From: Specibacter cremeus
GTDB lineage: Bacteria; Actinomycetota; Actinomycetes; Actinomycetales; Micrococcaceae
Assembly: GCF_003946885.1 (NCBI RefSeq)
Contig: NZ_RWKQ01000024.1
Location: forward strand, 22,034 to 65,172
DNA length: 43,139 bases
Direction of reading: 5' to 3'
Part shown: positions 1 through 7,781 of the stretch, piece by piece
How positions within the stretch are numbered: position 1 is the first letter of the stretch
Layout: each line of letters begins with the position of its first letter
Notes under the pieces: model-generated
What the model was told of the DNA's origin: nothing
Database searches by the model: none
Seen by the model: only the letters and a program-made list of their open reading frames with translations
Made by a program: the position numbers and the translations under genes

Positions 1-7
1 AGGCCCG

Positions 8-60
8 GGTCTCGACAGGCTCGACCACCGGGTCACGGGGTCTCGACAAGCTCGACCACC
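8..60. repeat. Two palindromic-family half-sites
   Basis: Two copies of the half-site GGTCTCGACARGCTCGACC lie at 8-29 and 39-60, in the same orientation and separated by nine bases. They sit just downstream of the leftward DUF4233 gene that ends at 75. The same family recurs at 5577, 10409, 24410 and 26784 and inside ileS at 4354. The cluster may continue beyond the left edge of the window. Confidence 0.85.
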
Positions 61-74
61 GGGGCGCCGGAGGG

Positions 75-503
75 TCAGGCTTCTTCCGGGTGCGCGGCCT
101 CCCACGCGGCCTGTTCCCGCTCGCGGACCACGTTTTCCCGGTCGATGCGGCCGCCGGCGCGCAACCCGTACCACCACGTGATGGCGAACAGGAGGCCGAT
201 GACGAACATGGTCGGTTCCAGGAACCCGCTGGTGATGAGCAGCAGTTGCAGGATCCAGCCGAGCGCCGGCCCCCACTTCTTCGCCATGAAGGCGCAGGAC
301 ACGACGAACGCGACGGCAAGCGCGATCCCCACGGTCAGGAACACCACGTTCTTGTCGTGCAGCCCGAACAGCGCCAGCGCCGCGAAAAACACCACGAAGG
401 CCTCCAGGCCGAGCACGGTCGAGGCGAACATCACTTTCGTGGAACGACGCTTCTTCGGCATGCCCGGTTGCCACTCGCGTTGGGCGCGGGTCAGCTTGGC
501 CAT
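75..503 (-). CDS. DUF4233 family integral membrane protein
   Basis: This is a 142-residue membrane protein of unknown function. After a basic N-terminus (KKRRSTK) it has about four hydrophobic segments, roughly residues 27-47, 52-75, 80-95 and 98-115, and ends in a charged tail rich in Arg and Glu. Length, topology and position directly after folC match the DUF4233 family, which in actinobacteria is usually found beside folC. The ATG at 503 is preferred over the upstream in-frame TTG because GGGAGG lies about nine bases before it. It starts three bases after the folC stop, so it is probably co-transcribed and co-translated with ileS and folC. The function is not known. Confidence 0.8.
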   Translation of the reverse strand: MAKLTRAQREWQPGMPKKRRSTKVMFASTVLGLEAFVVFFAALALFGLHDKNVVFLTVGIALAVAFVVSCAFMAKKWGPALGWILQLLLITSGFLEPTMFVIGLLFAITWWYGLRAGGRIDRENVVREREQAAWEAAHPEEA

Positions 504-505
504 GG

Positions 506-1903
506 TCAATTGCCTCCCTTGTCCCCGGGTTCACCGGGCAACTCCGCCGACCGTCCCAGCAGGATCCGGGCCTCGGCCACGAGCGTGATCGATCCGGTGA
601 CCAGGACGGCCCCGGCCAGGTCGTTGTTGGCCTCGGCGCGTTCGATCGCCCACTCGAGGGCGTCGTCGAGCTTCTCGGCGACGTGCACGTCGTCCTCCTG
701 CCAGCCCAGCTCCACGGCCATCTCCGCGAGGTCGGCGGCCGGGATGGCGCGGGGGGATGTGGACCGGGTCAGGCACAGTTCCTCGGCGTCCTCGCCGTAC
801 GATTCACGGATCTGGCGCAGGATCTCCTCGGCATCCTTCTCGGCCAGGATGCCGAGGACGATCACAAGCTTGCTGATCGAGAACGCCTCCTGCAGCGCGG
901 CGGCGCTGGCGGCGATGCCGGCCGGGTTGTGGGCGGCATCCACGACGACGGTCGGAGCCGTGCGCAGCACCTCGAGCCGGCCCGGCGAGGACGCGTTGGC
1001 GAATCCCTCGCGGACCAGGTCGATGTTCAGTTCCTTCTCCCCGCCGCCGAGGAACGCCTCGAGCGCGGCCAGGGCGACGGCGGCGTTCTCCGCCTGGTGT
1101 TCGCCGTGCAGCGGCAGCTGGATGTCGGGGTACCGCCCGGCCAGCCCCCGCAGGGTGACAAGCTGGCCGCCGACGGCCACCCGGCGCGACTCGACGCCGA
1201 ACTCGACGCCCTCGAAACGGAACTCGGCGTGCTTGTCCCGCGCCGTCTCGAGCAGCACCTGGGCGGCGTCCACGGGCTGGGCGGCGCTGACCAGGAAGGC
1301 GCCCTCCTTGATGATGCCGGCCTTCTCCAGCGCGATGTCACCGGTCGTGTCGCCGAGCAGGTCGGTGTGGTCCAGGGAGATCGGCGTGACGACGGCGACC
1401 TGCCCGTCGCCGACGTTCGTGGCGTCGGTGATGCCGCCCAGGCCCACCTCCAGCACGGCCACGTCGACGGGCTCGTCCGCGAAGACGGCGAACGCCAGGA
1501 TGGTCAGGCACTCGAAGTAGGTGAGCCGCTGTTCGCCGGCGGCTTCCAGCTCCGCGTCGACGATCTGCAGGTACGGGCGGATCTCGTCCCAGTTGCGCAC
1601 GAACGTCTCGTCGGACACCGGCGCCCCGTCGATGCTGATGCGCTCGGTCACCTTGGTCAGGTGCGGGCTGGTGTACCGGCCGGTGCGCAGCCCGTGGGCG
1701 AGCAGGCCGGATTCGATCATGCGGGCCGTGGACGTCTTGCCGTTGGTGCCGGTGATGTGGATGATCGGGTACGCCTTGTTCGGCTCGCCGAGGATGTCCA
1801 TGGCCCGGAACAGCGGGGCCAGGCGCGGCTCCATCTTGTTCTCCGGCGCCCGGCCGAGCAGTTCGGCGTAGACGCTTGCCACGGAAAATTCGTCATGGCT
1901 CAT
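506..1903 (-). CDS. folC: Dihydrofolate synthase / folylpolyglutamate synthase
   Basis: The predicted enzyme joins dihydropteroate to L-glutamate and then extends the polyglutamate tail of folates, using ATP, in the cytoplasm. The 465-residue protein has the Mur-ligase ATP-binding loop ITGTNGKTS near residue 50, the motif [13 protein letters not shown] (family form LEVGLGGRLDATN) near 150, the [11 protein letters not shown] segment, and [10 protein letters not shown] in the C-terminal domain. Length is normal for the bifunctional enzyme. Its ATG overlaps the ileS stop (ATGA), so it is probably translationally coupled to ileS and comes under the same T-box leader. Partial readthrough of isoleucine control onto folate synthesis is an inference from this arrangement. 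Confidence 0.95.
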   Translation of the reverse strand: MSHDEFSVASVYAELLGRAPENKMEPRLAPLFRAMDILGEPNKAYPIIHITGTNGKTSTARMIESGLLAHGLRTGRYTSPHLTKVTERISIDGAPVSDETFVRNWDEIRPYLQIVDAELEAAGEQRLTYFECLTILAFAVFADEPVDVAVLEVGLGGITDATNVGDGQVAVVTPISLDHTDLLGDTTGDIALEKAGIIKEGAFLVSAAQPVDAAQVLLETARDKHAEFRFEGVEFGVESRRVAVGGQLVTLRGLAGRYPDIQLPLHGEHQAENAAVALAALEAFLGGGEKELNIDLVREGFANASSPGRLEVLRTAPTVVVDAAHNPAGIAASAAALQEAFSISKLVIVLGILAEKDAEEILRQIRESYGEDAEELCLTRSTSPRAIPAADLAEMAVELGWQEDDVHVAEKLDDALEWAIERAEANNDLAGAVLVTGSITLVAEARILLGRSAELPGEPGDKGGN

Positions 1904-4900
1904 TTGGCTGCCATCCTTTCGACCGTGATGGTGGTCTCGACGTCACCGGGGAGCAGTTCCAGCACCACGGTAAGGGTCTCGGTCTTGACGAGTTCGGCGT
2001 TGGCGTGCAGCGCGTCCACCACGTCCTGCGGGGCCGAGATGATGGTCCGGATGCGGTCGGTGACGTTCAGCCCGGCGTCCTTGCGGGCCGACTGGACGGC
2101 GCGGACCAGGTCGCGTGCCGTGCCCTCGGCCTCCAGTTCGGGTGTCACCTCGGTGTTGAGCACCACGAAGCCGCCGCCGGGCAGCAGCGCCACCGCGGCA
2201 GCACCGCCGTCGTCCGTCGCCGCCACGACCGTCTCCAGCGTGTACTCGCCCTCCCGCAGCTCCAGGCCGCCGGCCGTGACGACGCCGTCGGTCTCGGACC
2301 AGTCGCCGGACTTGGCACCCTTGATGGCCTGCTGGACGTTCTTGCCCAGGCGCGGGCCGGCCGCACGGGCGTTGACGACGAGCTTCTGGGTGATGCCGAA
2401 CTCTTCCAGCGAGGCGTCCGCGGCGTCGACGAGCGTCACCGTGCGGATGTTCAGTTCGTCGGCGACGACGCCGGCGCCGCCGTCGAGCGCGGCGGCGTCG
2501 GCGGTCACGATGGTCAGTTCCTGCAGCGGCAGGCGCACGCGCAGCTTGGCCGCCTTGCGCAGGCTGGAGCCGGTGGAACAGATCTGCCGGATCCGGTCCA
2601 TCCGGGCCACGAGGGCGTCATTCGGCACGAACAGGTCGGCGTTCGGCCACTCCGTCAGGTGCACGGAGCGCCCCCCGGTCAGCCCGCGCCAGATCTCCTC
2701 GGAGACGAGGGGCAGCAGCGGGGCGGCCACCCGGGCCACCGTCTCCAGCGCCGTGTAGAGGGCGTCGAACGCGTCGGCGGACTCGTCGAAGAAACGCTGC
2801 CGGCTGCGGCGGACGTACCAGTTGGTGAGCATGTCCAGGTAGTTGCGCAGCGCGTCGCAGGCGCCGGAGACGTCGTACGCGTCCAACAGCCGTGTCACCG
2901 AGCGCACCAGCTCACCCGTGTTCGCCATCAGGTATTCGTCCAGCGGGTCGGTGTACCCGTCGAAGCGCAGAACTGCTTCATAGCCGGTGGCATGGCCGGT
3001 CCCGGCGTTGGCCGAGTTGGCGTACAGCGTGAAGAAGCTGTACACGTTCCACAGCGGCAGGATGACCTGGCGGACGCCGTCGCGGATGCCCTGCTCGGTG
3101 ACGATCAGGTTCCCGCCGCGCAGGATCGGGCTGGACATGAGGAACCAGCGCATGGCGTCGGAGCCGTCACGGTCCAGCACCTCGGAGACGTCCGGGTAGT
3201 TCTGCAGCGACTTGGACATCTTCTGCCCGTCGGAGCCGAGCACGACGCCGTGGCTGATGACGTTGCGGAACGCCGGGCGGTCGAACAGCGCCGTGGCCAG
3301 GATGTGCAGCGTGTAGAACCAGCCGCGCGTCTGGCCGATGTACTCGACGATGAAGTCGCCTGGGTTGTGGTGGTCGAACCAGTCCTGGGACTCGAACGGG
3401 TAGTGCACCTGGGCGTACGGCATCGAGCCGGAGTCGAACCAGACATCCAGCACGTCCTCGACCCGGCGCATGGTCGACTGGCCCTCCTCGGGCGTGCGCG
3501 GGTCGTCCGGGTTGGGCCGGATCAGCTCGTCGATGAAGGGCCGGTGCAGGTCCGGCTGGCCCGCATGGTTGAGCGGCAGCCGGCCGAAATCGGCCTCCAG
3601 CTCGGCCAGCGAACCGTACACGTCGGTCCGCGGGTATTCGGGATCGTCGGACTGCCATACCGGGATGGGGCTGCCCCAATACCGGTTGCGGCTGATTGAC
3701 CAGTCGCGGGCGTTCGCCAGCCATTTGCCGAACTGGCCGTCCTTGACGTTCTCCGGGATCCAGTTGATCTGCTGGTTCAGTTCGACCATGCGGTCCTTGA
3801 TCTTCGTGACCTCCACGTACCAGGACGAGATGGCGCGGTAGATCAGCGGCGTGCGGCACCGCCAGCAGTGCGGGTAGCTGTGCTCGTAGCTGGCCTGGCG
3901 CAGCAGCCGGCCGGCCGTGCGCAGCACACCGGTGATGGTCTTGTTCGCGTCGAACACGTGCACGCCGGCGATCGCGGCCAGCGGCGCGGCGCCGTCGACG
4001 GGCGTGGCGAACAGCGGCAGGAACTTCGCCCCCTCGTCCACGGACAGCACCACGGGGATGCCGTTGGCCTCGCAGATGGCCTGGTCCTCCTCGCCGTAGG
4101 CGGGGGCCTGGTGGACGATGCCGGTGCCGTCGGTCGTCGTGACGTAGTCGGCGACGAGGATCTGCCACGCGTTCTCCGTGCCGTACTTCTCGGCGTCGGC
4201 GAAGTAGTGCCACAGCGGCTCGTAGCGCAGGCCGGCCAGGTCGGCGCCCGCGTAGGTGGCGGTGACAGCCTCGGCGGCGGTGGCCGCGTCCTCATAGCCC
4301 AGGTCCTTCGCATGGGCGGCCAGCAGGTCGGAGGCGAGCAGGAACCGCGGAACGGTGGTTGAGCCGGCCGGACCCCCTGTGGTTTCGGCAGGCTCAACCA
4401 CCGAGGTCCCGTGGGGGCCGGCGGGTACGACGACGTAGCTCACCTCGGGCCCGACGGCGAGGGCTTGGTTGGTGGGCAGGGTCCACGGCGTGGTCGTCCA
4501 GGCCAGGGCGTTCACGCCGGCCAGTTCGGCGGCCAGCGGGTTGGCCTCCCGGCCGTCGAACGGTTCGGCGAGCAGCGGGAACGTGACCGTGACGGTCTGG
4601 TCCTGGCGCATCTTGTAGACGTCGTCGTCCATGCGCAGCTCGTGGTTGGACAGCGGCGTCTCATCCTTCCAGCAGTATGGCAGCACGCGGAAGCCCTGGT
4701 AGGTCAGGCCCTTCTCGTGCAGCTGCTTGAAGGCCCAGATGACCGATTCCATGTACTCGACGTTGAGCGTCTTGTAGTCGTTCTTGAAGTCGACCCACCG
4801 TGCTTGGCGGGTGACGTACTCCTGCCATTCGCCGGTGTATTTCATGACGGAGGCGCGGCAGGCGTCATTGAACTTGTCGATGCCCATGGCCTCGATCTGC

Positions 4901-5268
4901 TTCTTGTCCGTCATGCCCAGCTGTTTCATGGCCTCGAGTTCGGCCGGCAGCCCGTGCGTGTCCCAGCCGAAGCGGCGTTCCACCCGCTTGCCGCGCTGCG
5001 TCTGGTACCGGCCCACGATGTCCTTGACGTAGCCGGTGAGCAGGTGCCCGTAGTGGGGAAGGCCGTTGGCGAAGGGCGGGCCGTCGTAGAACACGAACTC
5101 GTTCGTGCCGTCGGCGCCGGCGTCGCGGCGGTCGATGCTCTCGGCGAAGGTGCCGTCCTCGGACCAGTACTTGAGGACGCGTTCCTCGATCTCGGGGAAG
5201 CGCACGGACGCGGGAACGTGGCTGGAGCCGGCGTGGTGGGCGGCGGACGCCTTCGGGTACTGGGTCAT
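1900..5268 (-). CDS. ileS: Isoleucyl-tRNA synthetase
   Basis: This class I synthetase charges tRNA-Ile. The 1122-residue protein shows the HIGH-type motif HYGH at about 72-75, the editing-domain signature [10 protein letters not shown] near 270, the editing segment [15 protein letters not shown] near 385, and KMSKS near 682. The start of the catalytic domain ([16 protein letters not shown]) is the eukaryote-like 'type 2' form, which is generally associated with mupirocin tolerance. The chosen ATG has AGGATGATGAG just upstream; an in-frame ATG 22 codons earlier lies inside the T-box leader and is rejected. A palindromic repeat is embedded in frame in the editing domain (residues about 289-305). 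Its stop overlaps the folC start. Confidence 0.96.
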   Translation of the reverse strand: MTQYPKASAAHHAGSSHVPASVRFPEIEERVLKYWSEDGTFAESIDRRDAGADGTNEFVFYDGPPFANGLPHYGHLLTGYVKDIVGRYQTQRGKRVERRFGWDTHGLPAELEAMKQLGMTDKKQIEAMGIDKFNDACRASVMKYTGEWQEYVTRQARWVDFKNDYKTLNVEYMESVIWAFKQLHEKGLTYQGFRVLPYCWKDETPLSNHELRMDDDVYKMRQDQTVTVTFPLLAEPFDGREANPLAAELAGVNALAWTTTPWTLPTNQALAVGPEVSYVVVPAGPHGTSVVEPAETTGGPAGSTTVPRFLLASDLLAAHAKDLGYEDAATAAEAVTATYAGADLAGLRYEPLWHYFADAEKYGTENAWQILVADYVTTTDGTGIVHQAPAYGEEDQAICEANGIPVVLSVDEGAKFLPLFATPVDGAAPLAAIAGVHVFDANKTITGVLRTAGRLLRQASYEHSYPHCWRCRTPLIYRAISSWYVEVTKIKDRMVELNQQINWIPENVKDGQFGKWLANARDWSISRNRYWGSPIPVWQSDDPEYPRTDVYGSLAELEADFGRLPLNHAGQPDLHRPFIDELIRPNPDDPRTPEEGQSTMRRVEDVLDVWFDSGSMPYAQVHYPFESQDWFDHHNPGDFIVEYIGQTRGWFYTLHILATALFDRPAFRNVISHGVVLGSDGQKMSKSLQNYPDVSEVLDRDGSDAMRWFLMSSPILRGGNLIVTEQGIRDGVRQVILPLWNVYSFFTLYANSANAGTGHATGYEAVLRFDGYTDPLDEYLMANTGELVRSVTRLLDAYDVSGACDALRNYLDMLTNWYVRRSRQRFFDESADAFDALYTALETVARVAAPLLPLVSEEIWRGLTGGRSVHLTEWPNADLFVPNDALVARMDRIRQICSTGSSLRKAAKLRVRLPLQELTIVTADAAALDGGAGVVADELNIRTVTLVDAADASLEEFGITQKLVVNARAAGPRLGKNVQQAIKGAKSGDWSETDGVVTAGGLELREGEYTLETVVAATDDGGAAAVALLPGGGFVVLNTEVTPELEAEGTARDLVRAVQSARKDAGLNVTDRIRTIISAPQDVVDALHANAELVKTETLTVVLELLPGDVETTITVERMAAK
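4354..4402. repeat. Palindromic repeat embedded in frame in ileS
   Basis: Outer arms GGTGGTTGAGCC (4354-4365) and GGCTCAACCACC (4391-4402) are perfect reverse complements. The inner parts resemble the half-sites of the intergenic repeat family, for example GGTTTCGGCAGGCTCAACC beside GGTCTCGACAGGCTCGACC. The element keeps the reading frame and encodes IleS residues about 289-305 (including [13 protein letters not shown]), between the strand ending YVVVP and the helix starting LLASDLL in the editing domain. An in-frame insertion is inferred; the exact insertion ends cannot be set from one genome. Confidence 0.8.
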
Positions 5269-5472
5269 CTCATCATCCTGGTCGTTCGTTGCATAGGACA
5301 CGGATGCAAGGACGGCCTGCGGCCGCGGTACCACCTCGCTTGCCGCACCCGTCGCCGGGGCGGCCGCTTATTGACTGCTGTGACGGGCTTACCCGTCCGG
5401 TTCTACCGGCGCCTGATTCGCTGGCGCGTTCTTCCGGAAGCTCGCCGGTGATGGCCGGGTCGGTGCTTGTGC
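5269..5472 (-). promoter_or_regulatory. T-box leader of ileS (AUC specifier, translational type)
   Basis: On the minus strand the leader reads through a short stem I with specifier AUC (bases 5452 to 5450) followed by ACCGGCGAGC, then a stem II region, then the T-box core AGGTGGTACCGCGG (5336 to 5323), whose bulge would bind the uncharged tRNA-Ile 3' end. There is no terminator with a U-run before the ATG. Instead GCATCC (5307 to 5302) can pair with the GGATG of the ribosome binding site (5278 to 5274). This fits the actinobacterial translational, short stem I class of T-box. A possible -10 box TAGAAT lies at 5482 to 5477, but no good -35 is visible. Confidence 0.88.
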
Positions 5473-5576
5473 TCCCATTCTACGGGATCCGGGCCCGGAC
5501 ATTACTCCCAGACGGAGTCCTTCGCCGGCGCCTGCTCGATGACGTGCTGGATGCGCTCGAGGGTTGGCCACATGTC

Positions 5577-5688
5577 GGTGGTCGAGCCCCGTCGAGACCC
5601 CGGATTTCGACGGTGCTCAATCACCGGCCCCGGATTTCGACGGCGCTCAATCACCGGCCCCGGATTTCGACGGGGCTCAATCACCGGC
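5577..5688. repeat. Palindromic half-site plus three 30-bp tandem units
   Basis: One half-site GGTGGTCGAGCCCCGTCGAG starts at 5577. It is followed by three tandem units of exactly 30 bp (5601-5630, 5631-5660, and 5661 on). Through the first 28 bases the three units differ at a single position, the fourteenth base being T, C and G respectively. The third unit overlaps the end of the leftward SDR gene and supplies its last codons and stop. The array lies between the ileS leader promoter and the SDR gene. Confidence 0.9.
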
Positions 5689-6459
5689 GGATGCGCGGAT
5701 GATCTTGTGCGCGGCCGCCTGGGCGACCGGCCGGACGACGATCTCGTCAAGGTTCACGTGGTGCGGGGCGTTCACGGCGTAGGCGATGATGTCGGCCACG
5801 TCCGCGGCCGTGAGCGGTTCGGCCACGCCGGAATACACGGCGTCGGCCGACGCCCGGTCGCCGCCGAGCCGGTGCAGCGAGAATTCCTCGGTGCGCACCA
5901 ACCCGGGCAGCACCTCGATGACGCGCAGGTTGTTGCCGACCTCCTCCAGGCGCAGCGCCTGGGTCATGGCCCGCTGCGCTGCCTTGGCGGCGTTGTAGCC
6001 GGCGCCGCCCTCGTAGCTGACCAGCGCGGCGAAGCTGGTCAGGTTCAGCACGGTGCCGTTGCGCCCGGCCCGCAGCATGGGCAGGAACGCCTTGGTGAGC
6101 TTCATGGTGCCCAGGACGTTCACCCGGTACATCCAGTCCCAGTCGTCGGCGTCCGCCTCGGCCACAGGGTCCACGCCGCGCGCGCCACCGGAAATGTTGA
6201 CCAGCGTATCGATGCCGCCGCCGGCGGTGACGGCCGCGACCAGGGCGGCGACGTCGTCGTCGTTCGTGATGTCCGCGGGGACGGCGAGCGCGCCGGTCTC
6301 CGCTGCCAGTGCGGCGAGCCGGTCGGCGCGGCGGGCGACGGCGTACACCGTCCAGCCCGTGGCGGCCAGGGCGCGCACGGTGGCGTCGCCGATGCCGGTG
6401 GAGGCTCCGGTGACGACGGCACGCTTCGCGGGGACGGGGGTGGTGGAACTATCAGCCAT
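5677..6459 (-). CDS. Short-chain dehydrogenase/reductase (SDR)
   Basis: This is a 260-residue classical SDR, a cytoplasmic NAD(P)-dependent oxidoreductase of unknown substrate. Visible features are the cofactor loop TGASTGIG near residues 18-25, the acidic position in PADITNDDD near 60, a variant NNAG region (NISGG) near 88, a catalytic serine in NLTSFAAL near 138, and YNAAK near 152-156. It resembles the YdfG-like 3-hydroxy acid or sepiapterin-type reductases, but the substrate cannot be assigned. The final residues GD and the stop codon come from a copy of the 30-bp repeat, so the original C-terminus may have been altered. The neighbouring DUF488 gene ends four bases before its start, suggesting a shared transcript. 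Confidence 0.88.
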   Translation of the reverse strand: MADSSTTPVPAKRAVVTGASTGIGDATVRALAATGWTVYAVARRADRLAALAAETGALAVPADITNDDDVAALVAAVTAGGGIDTLVNISGGARGVDPVAEADADDWDWMYRVNVLGTMKLTKAFLPMLRAGRNGTVLNLTSFAALVSYEGGAGYNAAKAAQRAMTQALRLEEVGNNLRVIEVLPGLVRTEEFSLHRLGGDRASADAVYSGVAEPLTAADVADIIAYAVNAPHHVNLDEIVVRPVAQAAAHKIIRASAGD

Positions 6460-6463
6460 GCCC

Positions 6464-6820
6464 TTAATCTAGCGCGGGATTGGTGCCATTGATGAAGTCG
6501 AGCAACACGGCGGCCTGGTTCAGATGCGGGTCCTTGGCCCCGTAGAGGAGGACCACCGCCTCGTGCTCGGCGGCGAGCGTCCTGATCTCGGCCACGGCCG
6601 GGTTGTCCGCCAGTTCGGCACGGTAATCCCGTTGGAACACGGCAAACCGCTCGGCCCGGTGGTCAAACGCGTTGCGCACCCCGGCACTCGGCCCGGCCTC
6701 CTTGAGCCACACGTCCACGCGGTCCCTGGCAATGCCCCTGGGCCACAGCCTGTCCACCAGGACCCGCAACTCACCGGGTTCGGTCTCCTCATACACACGG
6801 GCAATTCGTAGACGTCCCAT
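6464..6820 (-). CDS. DUF488 family protein
   Basis: This 118-residue protein of the DUF488 family carries the family signature VDRLWPRGI near residues 22-30 and the segment WLKEAGPS near 38. A second conserved block, TLAAEHEAVVLLYGAKD, lies near residue 80. Members are small cytoplasmic proteins whose biochemical role is not settled. Length is typical of the short form. It lies upstream of and close to the SDR gene, in the same direction. It is divergent from gluQRS, with only about 30 bases between the two starts, so their promoters must overlap. Confidence 0.85.
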   Translation of the reverse strand: MGRLRIARVYEETEPGELRVLVDRLWPRGIARDRVDVWLKEAGPSAGVRNAFDHRAERFAVFQRDYRAELADNPAVAEIRTLAAEHEAVVLLYGAKDPHLNQAAVLLDFINGTNPALD

Positions 6821-6851
6821 GGCCGCATCCTAGCCCCGAACTTGTTAACAT

Positions 6852-7769
6852 GTGCGGGTGCAGCTCACTCCCGGCGCCGGCCGCTTCGCGCCCTCCCCCA
6901 GCGGCGACCTCCACGTGGGCAACCTGCGCACGGCCGTCCTCGCCTGGTTGTTCGCGCGCAGCACCGGACGGGCCTTCCTGCTGCGCGTGGAGGACCTGGA
7001 CCGGGTCCGGGCCCGCGCCGAGCAGCGGCAACTGGCGGACCTTGCCGCCCTGGGCCTGGATTGGGACGGCCCGGTCGAGCGGCAGTCCGAACGCGGGCCG
7101 CTGTACCTGGACGCGCTGGCCCGGCTGCAGGCGGCGGGACTCGTGTTCGAATGCTTCTGCACCCGTCGCGACATCGCGGGGGCCGCCTCCGCACCGCACG
7201 GGTCCGTCGCCACCTACCCGGGCACGTGCCGTCACCTCACGGACGCCGAACGCGACGACAGGCGCCGGCAGCGGCCACCGGCCCTGCGGCTGCGTGCCGG
7301 GGGTGGCCCCGTCACAGTCCACGACGCGCTGAACGGCGACTACACGGGGCCGGCCGACGACGTTGTGCTACGCCGCAACGACGGCGCCGTCGCGTACAAC
7401 CTGGCCGTCGTCGTCGACGACGCCGCCCAGGGCATCGACCAGGTGGTGCGCGGCGACGACCTGCTGCCGTCCAGTCCCGCCCAGGCGCGGCTGGCCCGGC
7501 TGCTGGGCCTGCCCCCGGTCGGTTATGCGCACGTGCCGCTGGCCCTGGGCCGCGCGGGCCGCCGCCTGGCCAAGCGCGACGGCGCGGTGACGCTGACGGA
7601 CCTGGCCGCGACCGGCGTCGTGCCTGCTACCGTGCGCGACGTGATCCTCGATTCACTCGGGCTGCCCGCCGGGCCGCTGACCCACGCCCTGGCCGCATTC
7701 GACCCGGGCGCGCTGCCGCGGGCGCCATGGACGGTGACGGCGGAAACGTTCGCCGCGCGCATCTCATGA
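6852..7769 (+). CDS. gluQ: Glutamyl-Q tRNA(Asp) synthetase
   Basis: The predicted enzyme attaches glutamate to queuosine at position 34 of tRNA-Asp. It is a truncated GluRS paralogue without an anticodon-binding domain. The 305-residue protein has the HIGH-type segment APSPSGDLHVGN near residues 14-25, a zinc site built from CFC, a Tyr and a further Cys (FCTRRD to YPGTC, about 100-127), and a KMSKS-equivalent KRDGA near 240. Length agrees with the family (about 300). The GTG at 6852 is used; a second GTG two codons later is possible. It runs into valS, whose ATG lies twelve bases after the stop, so the two are probably co-transcribed. Confidence 0.92.
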   Translation: MRVQLTPGAGRFAPSPSGDLHVGNLRTAVLAWLFARSTGRAFLLRVEDLDRVRARAEQRQLADLAALGLDWDGPVERQSERGPLYLDALARLQAAGLVFECFCTRRDIAGAASAPHGSVATYPGTCRHLTDAERDDRRRQRPPALRLRAGGGPVTVHDALNGDYTGPADDVVLRRNDGAVAYNLAVVVDDAAQGIDQVVRGDDLLPSSPAQARLARLLGLPPVGYAHVPLALGRAGRRLAKRDGAVTLTDLAATGVVPATVRDVILDSLGLPAGPLTHALAAFDPGALPRAPWTVTAETFAARIS

Positions 7770-7781
7770 AAGAATTGGGCC

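Noticed and set aside
5601-5688. Possible CRISPR array (30-bp repeats)
   Set aside because: The units are directly tandem with no spacers, only three copies exist, and the sequence belongs to the dispersed palindromic family; no cas genes are present.
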